A stretch of DNA of 64,000 bases, taken from positions 30,453,252-30,517,251 of the forward strand of contig NC_091219.1 of the NCBI RefSeq assembly GCF_040958095.1, in the 5' to 3' direction. How positions within the stretch are numbered: position 1 is the first letter of the stretch; every line of letters begins with the position of its first letter. Made by a program: the position numbers and the translations under genes. The notes beneath the pieces are model-generated. The model searched no databases. It saw only the letters and a program-made list of their open reading frames with translations, and was not told where the DNA came from. The DNA is from Procambarus clarkii (Eukaryota; Arthropoda; Malacostraca; Decapoda; Cambaridae). This document shows positions 53,691 to 62,324 of this stretch, piece by piece.

Positions 53691-55230
53691 CTGGTTAGCA
53701 GCAGTACCTTGCCTGGGCTTCTCTTAGAAGTCGCCCTAAGGGCCCTGGAAACTCCCATTGGGGCTCATTGGTCTGATTGAGGAGTCCTCTTGAGTCCCAC
53801 CTTGCTCTGTGCGAGTTTGAAGGTTGCTCTGTCCCCATCTCAGGGTGTCACTCACCGGGTGTGTGCCTCCGTCATGCTGCCTGTTGGGTTGGTGACGTTT
53901 TCGACCAGGAGTCTTGCGAGTTTTGTTGCTTGTTTGTACTCCAGTTCACCCAGACTAATGATCATGATATGCGGGTGCAGGCAGCTTCAGCATTGCATGC
54001 TAGATTTAGGTTGCTACAGCACGCTAGGTTGGTTGCTTCCCCGGATACCCTGAGACTGTCCCGTTTTGGTTGTAGGGACCTGGACTTGGGGGGGGGGGGG
54101 GGGTTTAGTCGCCTCGACTTTGGTTCCGTCCGCACCCCCTTGTCCTTCCCCTTCTGTTGTGCGTCGTGGTCCTAGGGAGCCGGTCGGCCGAGCGGACAGC
54201 ACGCTGGACTTGTGATCCTGTGGTCCTGGGTTCAATCCCAGGCGCCGGCAAGAAACAATGGGCAGAGTTTCTTTCACCCTATGCCCCTGTTACCTAGCAG
54301 TAAAATAGGTACCTGGGTGTTAGTCAGCTGTCACGGGCTGCTTCCTGGGGGTGGAGGCCTGGTTGAGGACCGGGCCGCGGGGACACTAAAGCCTCGAAAT
54401 CATCTCAAGATAACCTCAAGATAAGATACCCCCCTGCTTCCGGCTCCAAAACATCTGAGGGATGGACTCCGATGATGGAACCATCGGAGTCGGGTCAGGG
54501 TTTAGTCGATAAATAGATACAAATGCTTGTGGGCATTTGGCTTCGGTCTTGCGCTTCTTTTCTCTGCTGGAGCTGTCTTTGGACTGGCTCGAGGAGGATG
54601 TGGGGGAGCTAGGTTCCAGGCCTGTGTCAGGTACTCTTGCCTCGGCGGCTTGGGCGTCGGCTGCCTTGTTAAGGGCTTTTGGGCCGATTCTGAAGGAAGC
54701 AGTGTCTCTGTTCTTTGCTTCGGGCCTCACGTGCTGACGGGTTGCTTGTCCACTCTTTGGAATCCGTTTGGGCCCCCTAGCTCTTAGATTTTCGTCCCCT
54801 TTTTGCCTGTTGCTGTTTGCAGAGTTTGTGGCGGTGCATTTTCTGCAGGGGGGATGTCGTGGAGGTCCTGCCCGGAAGAGTTGTGCCAGAGCTCAGGGTT
54901 TTTTCAGTCGTCGTAAGCTAGTAGTACTGTACTAGATTCAGGGCCAGCTCCCTCCTGTGGAGTCGTCGGTGTCTGGGCGATGGGAAGGAGGCTTGTGCTG
55001 TTTGCTCTTGTCTGGTCCCACGATTTGTAGGAGTTTTGGGTCGTTTCCTCCAGCTTGCGGTGGCATTGGATGGCTCCTCTTTCTTCAGGGGGTTTGGGAC
55101 TGGCGGGGCTGGCCTCTTCCCCTGCGCTCTGTCAAGTCATCCTAGAGTGGGGTTCACTTGGACATGGTCGAAATAATGGCGTCCCTCAAATGGGTTCCCC
55201 TCCGGCCCAATTCTTAACCAGCTGTAGATT
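53691..55230 (+). mobile_element. DIRS gag region, second copy, with nested SINE
   Basis: The frame around 54537-54737 (VLRFFSLLELSLDWLEEDVG, ASAALLRAFGPILKEAVSLF) matches 35-235 of the window (LHFFSLLELSVDWFEEDVEV). The upstream part 53735-54170 matches 6.55-7.0 kb. No RT follows; a plus module begins at about 55235. A G run covers 54089-54104. Confidence 0.65.
54175..54425 (+). mobile_element. tRNA-headed SINE (Thr-like head) in DIRS gag
   Basis: GGGAGCCGGTCGGCCGAGCG, loop CTTGTGA, B-box GGTTCAATCCC, the common body and the tail CATCTCAAGATAACCTCAAG. It is the copy closest to the 7868 and 11078 SINEs. Confidence 0.88.
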
Positions 55231-55490
55231 GTTTTCCGACTTTTCTGGGTGCTTGACCTGATAGATGGCAGACATAAACTACTTCCAATTAAAAAAGGGT
55301 ATCTATAGACCATTGCTCCTTGTGCTTCTGTGAGGGGGTCAGGTTCTGGCTCGTGGTCCCTGGTAAGCTAGAACACCATCGATTGACTGTTACCACGATC
55401 TAATATATATACACATCAGCCCCATATAGCTCTGGGAAGCCTCCGGGTCTCACCCAAAAAATGGCATTTCATTATATTCAACGCTGTTTT
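55231..55490 (+). repeat. DIRS-associated module, plus orientation
   Basis: TTTTCTGGGTGCTTGACCTG, GATGGCAGACATAAACTACT, GGTTCTGGCTCGTGGTCCCT, TATAGCTCTGGGAAGCCTCC and ATGGCATTTCATTATATTCA, directly after DIRS gag. Confidence 0.65.
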
Positions 55491-55507
55491 TTTTTTACAC
55501 TTGTGAA

Positions 55508-56110
55508 TTTACATGTGTGTGTAATTACCTAATTGTAGTTATAGAATGAGAGCTACACCTGTAGTCCCATCTTCCCAGTACTCTGTCATATAACACTTTG
55601 AAACTACTGATGGTTTTGACCTCCACCATCTCACTTAGTTTGTTCCATCTGTCTTCCACTCTTTGCAAAACAAAATTGGTTAATATTTTTCAGCACCTCT
55701 GTTTACTTAGTTTGAATCTGTGTCCTCTTGTTCATGAAGTTGCTGGTTTCAGGAATTCCTCTTTGTCAATTTGGTAAATTCAAGTTGGAATTTTCAAGTG
55801 GTAATCATATCGCCTCTCTTTTTATCTTCTAGTATTGGCATGTTTAACGCCTCTAGTCTCTCCTCGTAACTCTTGTTTTTTAGTTTCAGAAGCCATTTTG
55901 TAACATGCCAGTGCACTTTTTCCAGTTTATTGATGCGCTTCTTGAGATTTCTTGAGACTCGAGATGTTCTTTGTGCTGCTCTGGTGACAGTTTACTATCC
56001 AAAATCACTGCTAAGTCTCGTTCTTTATAAGAGTTCTGTAATTCCTTTCCACATAATTTGTAAGTTGTGTGTGGTCTGTTTTCTCCAATTCCACATTGTG
56101 TGTATTTTCT
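55508..56110 (-). mobile_element. Diverged CR1/L2-like LINE 3' fragment
   Basis: The minus strand carries the family 3' UTR (GTAATTACCTAATTGTAGTT on plus) and degraded ORF2 C-terminus. It resembles the 7.1-kb copy but with many more changes, so it is an older insertion or subfamily. Confidence 0.7.
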
Positions 56111-56252
56111 ATTTGTTTCTGCAGAATCAAGCTATTAGCTCTTGGACCTTGCCTTTCTAACCAATCTACTTTTTCCTCAATATTTCAACTACATATATAT
56201 TTCTCTCTAACGCGCACACGTGCGCGGGTACACACACACACACTGTGTGTGT

Positions 56253-56380
56253 GTACTACCGCGACCCCTGTACTACAGGGGTCGCGGTAGTACAGTCGGG
56301 TTTTGTTCTCGACGCATAATCGAGAATTCCGGGTTTGAATCCCGGGTGGAGCAGAAATGGTTGGGCACATTTCTTTTATT
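56253..56380 (+). mobile_element. Met-like (CAT) SINE head fragment with 5' inverted duplication
   Basis: GGGTCGCGGTAGTACAGTCG, anticodon-loop-like GACGCATAATC, B-box GGTTTGAATCC and GAGCAGAAATGGTTGGGCAC, then the sequence switches to LINE at about 56385. The first 41 bp form a near-perfect hairpin of its own 5' end. Confidence 0.6.
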
Positions 56381-56384
56381 TAAA

Positions 56385-56925
56385 TACATGGATGGCGATA
56401 TACTAAAGAAATTGTTCACGACTTTTGTTAGGCCAAAGCTAGAATATGCAGCTGTTGTGTGGTGCCCATATCTTAAGAAGCACATCAACAAACTGGAAAA
56501 GATGCAAAGACATGCTACTAAGTGGCTCCCAGAACTGAAGGGTAAGAGCTACGAGGAGAGGTTAGAAGCATTAAACATGCCAAAACTAGAAGACAGAAGA
56601 AAAAGAGGTGATATGATCACTACATACAAAATAGTAACAGGAATTGATAAAATCGACAGGGAAGATTTCCTGAGACCTGGCACTTCAAGAACAAGAGGTC
56701 ATAGATTTAAACTAGCTAAACACAGATGCCGAAGAAATATAAGAAAATTCACCTTCGCAAATAGAGTGGTAGACGGTTGGAACAAGTTAAGTGAGAAGGT
56801 GGTGGAGGCCAAGACCGTCAGTAGTTTCAAAGCGTTACATGACAAAGAGTGCTGGGAAGACGGGACACCACGAGCGTAGCTCTCATCCTGTAACTACACT
56901 TAGGTAATTACACTTAGGTAATTAC
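56385..56925 (+). mobile_element. CR1/L2-like LINE 3' end, open reading
   Basis: A clean frame runs from about 56385 to a TAG at 56877-56879: YMDGDILKKLFTTFVRPKLE, YAAVVWCPYLKKHINKLEKM and FANRVVDGWNKLSEKVVEAK, with the 3' UTR CTCTCATCCTGTAACTACAC. No RT core; 5'-truncated, possibly fused to the preceding SINE head. Confidence 0.82.
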
Positions 56926-57690
56926 ACTGACAGTTGGTAAATGGAATTTAATGTTAATAAATGCCATGTTATGGAATGTGGAATAGGAGAACATAGACAC
57001 CACACAACCTATATATTATGTGAGAAATCTTAAAGAATTCTGATAAAGAAAGAGATCTAGGGGTGGTTCTAGATAGAAAACTATCACCTGAGGACCACAC
57101 AAAGAATATTGTGCGAGGAGCCTATGCCACGCTTTCTAACTCCAGAATTGCTTTTAAATACATGGATGGCGATATACTAAAGAATTTGTTCGTGACTATT
57201 GTTAGGCCAAAGCTAGAATATGCAGCGGTTGTGTGGTGCCCATATCTTAAGAAGCACATCAACAAACTGGAAAAGGTGCAAGACATGCTACTAAGTGGCT
57301 CCCAGAACTGAAGGGCAAGAGCTATGAAGAGAGGTTAGAGGCATTAAATATGCCAAAACTAGAAGACAGAAGAAAAAGAGGTGATATGATCACTACATAC
57401 TAAATAGTAACAGGAATTGATAAAATCGATAGGGAAGATTTCCTGAGACCTGGAACTTTAAGAACAAGAGGTCATAGATATAAACTAGCTAAACACTGAT
57501 GCCGAAAAAATATAAGAAAATTCACTTTCGCAAACAGAGTGGTAGACGGTTGGAACAAGTTAGGTGAGACGGTGGTGGAGGCCAAGACCATCAGTAGTTT
57601 CAAAGCATTATATGACAGAGAGTGCTGGGAAGACAGGACACCACGAGCGTAGCTCTCATCCTGTACCTACACTTAGGTAATTACACACAT
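56926..57690 (+). mobile_element. CR1/L2-like LINE 3' end, second direct copy
   Basis: It begins WQMEFNVNKCHVMECG-like at about 56933 and continues GVVLDRKLSPEDHTKNIV and RPKLEYAAVVWCPYLKKHIN. A frameshift lies near 57280 and stop codons near 57401 and 57497. The same family and orientation as the copy just upstream. Confidence 0.82.
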
Positions 57691-57732
57691 ACATACGTAC
57701 TGTATATATATATAGTACATATATTCATATAT

Positions 57733-57915
57733 ACATCCCCAGGAAGCAGCCCATAGCAGCTGTCTAGCTCCTAGGTACTTATATACTGCTAGTTGAACAG
57801 GGTGGCATCAGGGTAAAAGAAACTACCTATTTGTCTCCGCCTCCATTGGAAATTGAACCCGGGCCATTAGGATTATGACCCCTGAGCGCTGTCCACTCAG
57901 TCGCGAGGCCCCACA
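57733..57915 (-). mobile_element. Diverged tRNA-headed SINE
   Basis: The minus strand has GGGGCCTCGCGACTGAGTGG, B-box-like GGTTCAATTTCC, GTAGTTTCTTTTACCC and CAGCTGCTATGGGCTGCTTC. This is the shared body with a third head type. Confidence 0.7.
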
Positions 57916-58875
57916 GAGACAGATGCAATGTGTGTGTGTGTGTGTGTGTGTGCTTGAATGGGGTATCAATCATATTGTAATTAATGTAAATTTAAATAAA
58001 ATTTTAGGTATTATGGATTTTTCTTAATGCCAAGGTCTTTAAATATCATTGTGAATGTTGTTTTAATTTCTGTGAGGGGATCTTTCAATAACTTTACTAG
58101 CTAAATCACTGGAGCTGACAAGCCTTAAGGAATCATACCGGGCTAATGAGCCCCACTTGAGCCTATGTTAAAGGTGAGTGCTTTCTGTAGGGTCAATGTT
58201 TGAGGTAATGGAGTTCCAAGCTAGTGGGATTAGGTGACCCAACCCCCAGGGAAAAAATTCCCAGCAGAAGAATAAAGTATACCAAATAAACGATCTGTTG
58301 TCTACAGTGAGTTCCTAACTCCCAAAACAGTGTAGGTTATGGAAACTCCAATCAACCATTACCTTAATATAATATTTATTAACCCCAATAACCCCCCCTC
58401 CCAGTACAATAAATACCTTACCACCTCAATCTTGCATTAATTCCCTGACTTCACATAAGTAGGAGACTAGGGTTACAACCAGCAAACTAAAGGCAAGTCT
58501 ACTTTCCTTAGGAGCAGAACACAACACTTGATAACTTTAAACACACACACATGGTCCCTAGGGCCCTCCCAAGAGAAATACACAGTTGGGGGGGTTTCAA
58601 ACACTGGCCTAGAAACACTTAAATATACTGTACCTAGAACACTTTATGGCATAGTAACAAATAATAAAAGGTACTTAACTTGATATTTAAAGAATAAGAA
58701 GAGAGGAGAAGGAAGGAGGGGAAAAGATATAAATAGCCACACAGCCACAACACGTCCAGTCCTGACCACCACCAGATAGAGAAGAACGTTCCCCCAACGC
58801 AAGATCGCTGCCTGAATGACTAACTGATCGTACAGTAACATTACTTTACACTAACATTACAACATTAACATTACA
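57916..58875. other. Intergenic spacer
   Basis: It contains a GT microsatellite (57929-57952) and a possible repeat from 58100 to 58600 that I cannot classify. No gene seen. Confidence 0.4.
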
Positions 58876-58879
58876 TTAC

Positions 58880-59480
58880 TTGGTCAGGGACTCAGTTCCC
58901 AGCTCCTTGCTCCGAATTCACTCCTTCCCGAGTGGGCATTTAGAATTCATGGCAGTGAAGGTGACCCTCTCCCATGGGTGGGGCACCTTTGGAGTTCTGT
59001 ATAACCCTTGTCTACCGGTAACGAAGAAGGAACTAGAACACTATTTTGGTCAGATCACAGACACCCGCCGCGTCATGGGTGACTTTAACGCTCGGCACTC
59101 ATCATGGCAACCCATGCTATCGGGTCGCCACCACAACATGGCTGGCCAAACCCTATTTCAGTTTCTCCTTGATTCCCCAGACCTCTCCTTACTGACGCCG
59201 CCAGGTTTGTGAACTCGGATAGACCCGCTAAATGGACATGCTTCAACGCTCGATCTTTGCATTGGAAGAGGCCCCTTCACGATGGCACAGATACGGACCG
59301 GGCCGTACCTGGGTAGTGATCACCTGCCCATCGTCATCTCCTATGGGGGTACTGTTCGTCCTACTCTGACCTCCCGAAGATCCAAATTGATCTTCTCGGA
59401 AGAGGGGGTGGCATGGCTATGAGGCGGATGACTGGTCGACCCTTCCCGCAGTTACTACAGATCTGCATGGGTCAGCGGAT
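58880..59480 (+). mobile_element. LINE endonuclease fragment
   Basis: The frame gives VKVTLSHGWGTFGVLYNPCL, RRVMGDFNARHSSWQPMLSG (G-D-F-N-A-R-H motif) and, after a frameshift, TLDLCIGRGP and GSDHLPIVIS (S-D-H). These are the APE-type endonuclease motifs of an R1/I/Jockey-like LINE. Truncated at both ends. Confidence 0.7.
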
Positions 59481-59554
59481 GCTCTCTCCGAGTCCCTCTT
59501 CAGTGTAGGCTCTCGGCATTTCAGGACACTGCATGCCCTCGCCGTCGCCGTACT

Positions 59555-59960
59555 ATATATAAATTCACTTGAACGTGTCCAGCGTAGGATGACAAAGTTA
59601 ATTCCCCAAATTAGAAGTCTTTCATATGAAGAAAGATTAATAAAGCTTAAATTGCATTCACTGGAAAGACGAAGAGTTAGGGGTGACATGATAGAAGTTT
59701 ACAAGTGGATGAATGGACATAACAAGGGGGATATTAATAGGGTATTAAAAGTATCAACTCAAGACAGAACACGAAACAATGGGTATAAATTGGATAAGTT
59801 TAGATTTAGGAAAGACTTGGGTAAATACTGGTTCGGTAACAGGGTTGTTGATTTGTGGAACCAATTACCGCGTAACGTGGTGGAGGTGGGGTCCCTCGAT
59901 TGTTTCAAGCGCGGGTTGGACATGTATATGAGTGGGATTGGGTGGTTATAGATAGGAGCT
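59555..59960 (+). mobile_element. LINE ORF2 C-terminal fragment of another family
   Basis: LIPQIRSLSYEERLIKLKLH, SLERRRVRGDMIEVYKWMNG, NNGYKLDKFRFRKDLGKYWF and NRVVDLWNQLPRNVVEVGSL are the post-RT segment of a CR1/L2-like LINE, distinct from the 7-kb family. The frame is intact up to TAG at 59949. Confidence 0.75.
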
Positions 59961-60002
59961 GCCTCGTATGGGCCAATAGGCCTTCTGCAGTTACCTTTGT
60001 TC

Positions 60003-60107
60003 TTATGAAAGAAACTCTGCCCATTTGTTGTCTGCGATCGCCGGGGATCGAACCCGCACGCTAGGATTACGAGTCCCTAGCGCTGACCACTAAGCCACAG
60101 ACCTGTG
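60003..60107 (-). mobile_element. SINE tRNA-like head fragment
   Basis: The minus strand has GGTCTGTGGCTTAGTGGTCA, a loop containing CTCGTAATCC, B-box GGTTCGATCCC and GGGCAGAGTTTCTTTC. The common body ends at about 60003. Confidence 0.65.
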
Positions 60108-60221
60108 GATGTGTGTGTGTTAGAGAGAAATATCTGTAGTAGACATAATAGAGAACAAATACGTCTGTTAGAAAGGCTAAGAGCTACAAATAGTAAATAC
60201 TACAGTGGCAAATAGTAAATA

Positions 60222-60400
60222 CATCCCCATGAAGCAGCCAGTAGTAGCTGTTTAACTCCAGGTACCTATTTACTGCTAGGCGAATAGGAGCATCAGGGGT
60301 GAAAGAAACTGCCCATTTGTTTCTGCATCAGCCTGGAATCGAACACGGGCCCTTAGGACTACGACCCCCGAGCGCTGTCCACTCAGCCGCGAGGCCCCGA
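60222..60400 (-). mobile_element. tRNA-headed SINE
   Basis: The minus strand has GGGGCCTCGCGGCTGAGTGG, loop GTCGTAGTCC, GTTCGATTCC-type B-box, GGGCAGTTTCTTTCACC and CAGCTACTACTGGCTGCTTC. Same head type as 57733. Confidence 0.75.
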
Positions 60401-60454
60401 CAAAAAAAAAAAAAACGTGTGTACAGTAAGCCCCACCCTGTGTACACCAGCGCT

Positions 60455-60501
60455 GTACTCACCTAGTTGTGCTTACGGGGGTTGAGCTTTGGCTCTTTGG
60501 T
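60455..60501 (-). repeat. Short dispersed repeat
   Basis: TGTACTCACCTAGTTGTGCT and GGGGGTTGAGCTTTGGCTCT are the reverse complement of 14708-14758. Confidence 0.6.
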
Positions 60502-61236
60502 AATACACAGGCTTGTTAATAAAAAGAAAAACACATTTGGAATACTTTACATAGGCATTGGTGACACAAACTGGGTCGTAAATTTATGTTTTAATCAATT
60601 ATGCTGAAAACTCATATATTTTTGTTAAGAATATTAATTGAATTTGTACTACATAGCAACTCAAGAGCTGTGTGCGCCGGAGAGCACTGAATAAATAACG
60701 TGGATAGAAATCTCTCACATTGAAGAAAATAAGTGGCTTTATATTTTAAAATAAAAATAAGATTTATAATAAATGTAGTTTTATAAGATGGTATATTTGA
60801 TATAACCTAAAACACAAATTATTTTCCCCATGATAGTTTCTCATTGGTTGTCATTTGAAAAGGTCGAGGGACGTGACGCGCGGGCGGCGGCCCCACTCAG
60901 CCGGCGAGACCATCCTGAGCGGCGACGGTACGTCCACCATACTCTATATTTTGTCTTGGTTAGGGGCTCTTGGGCGCTACTAGTGCACGGTACCTATAAA
61001 CCAACGATCCTTGCCTCTGCTGATGTAGCTTTAACCATCTGCCAGACAAATGGGAGCCTGTAACACTTGGAATAGTCCACACATACCTTGACGAGTCTTC
61101 CACAATGGCTAATGGATCAATGGCTCACGTTACAAGTGAGGGTCGCTGGGGACGGGGCATTATATCAGGATTTGTTTACCAGGTTGCATGTTGCAACATT
61201 TGCTATATTTAAAAAAAAAATGTCCTATAAAAATGA
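60502..61236. other. Intergenic spacer with a CpG-rich islet
   Basis: Mostly AT-rich; 60866-60935 is unusually CpG-rich (GTGACGCGCGGGCGGCGGCC) and ends with CGACG/GTACGT, which could be a splice donor of an untranslated first exon. No coding exon follows that I can see. Confidence 0.35.
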
Positions 61237-61240
61237 ACAG

Positions 61241-61489
61241 TCTCCGTGGTGTAGTGGTAAGACACTCGCCTGGCGTTCCGCGAGCGCTATGTCATGGGTT
61301 CGTATCCTGGCCGGGGAGGATTTACTGGGCGCAATTCCTTAACTGTAGCCTCTGTTTAACGCAACAGTAAAATGTGTACTTGGATGAAAAAATGATTCTT
61401 CGCGGCAGGGGATCGTATTCCAGGGACCTGCCCGAAACGCTACGCGTACTAGTGGCTGTACAAGAATGTAACAACTCTTGTATATATCT

Positions 61490-61526
<37 letters not shown>
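61241..61526 (+). mobile_element. Second SINE family, second copy
   Basis: Near identical to 20841-21158, including the tRNA-like head and poly(A) tail (about 37 A), but lacking about 16 bp after CCAGGGACC. Its high identity suggests recent activity. Confidence 0.85.
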
Positions 61527-61528
<2 letters not shown>

Positions 61529-61863
61529 AAACGCTTGATAATGGGGGGGGGGCGCTTTAGTTTATATTCCGTTTTGTTGGTAATGGGAATGTGAGAGAAT
61601 AAATCAATGTGAGAAATTTTAATGGATGTAATTAAAGAGCCGAGCGTGGGTGGTGTGAGCACCATGGGAGTGTGGGCGGCCACCCTCCTACTATCAGCTG
61701 TGGGTGGCCCGGCAAACGTTACACATCTTGACCTTGACTAAAAAGTACATTTTTTAGTTTATGTATTATTCAACTCTTATCAGCTGTTATTGTGCCAATT
61801 TAATAACGTCACTACATACTACAATGACGTCATCCCAACGTCAACTCTATCGTGATGAACACA

Positions 61864-62318
61864 AATGAGGGACGTAGCCTTGCCCTGCCGTAGCTCTGCC
61901 CTGCCGTAGCCCTGCCCTGCCGTAGCCCTGCCCTGCCGTAGCCCTGCCCTGCCGTAGCCCTGCCCTGCCGTAGCCTTGCCCTGCCGTAGCTCTGCCCTGC
62001 CGTAGCCCTGCCCTGCCGTAGCCCTGCCCTGCCGTAGCCCTGCCCTGCCGTAGCCCTGCCCTGCCGTAGCCCTGCCCTGCCGTAGCCCTGCCCTGCCGTA
62101 GCCCTGCCCTAGCCCTGCCCTAGCCCTGCCCTGCCGTAGCCCTGCCCTGCCGTAGCCCTGCCCTGCCGTAGCCCTGCCCTGCCGTAGCCCTGCCCTGCCG
62201 TAGCCCTGCCCTGCCGTAGCCCTGCCCTGCCGTAGCTCTGCCCTGCCGTAGCCCTGCCCTGCCGTAGCCCTGCCCTGCCGTAGCTCTGCCCTGCCGTAGC
62301 CCTATCCTGACGTAGCCG
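61864..62318. repeat. 16-bp GC-rich minisatellite
   Basis: The unit CCGTAGCCCTGCCCTG recurs about 28 times, with T variants (CCGTAGCTCTGCCCTG) and one 12-bp irregular stretch near 62106-62128. Open frames inside it are a by-product of the repeat. Confidence 0.95.
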
Positions 62319-62324
62319 GCGCAC

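Noticed and set aside
62109..62324. Open frame of repeated GRAGLRQ-type peptides
   Set aside because: It is a translation of the 16-bp minisatellite; no gene structure around it.
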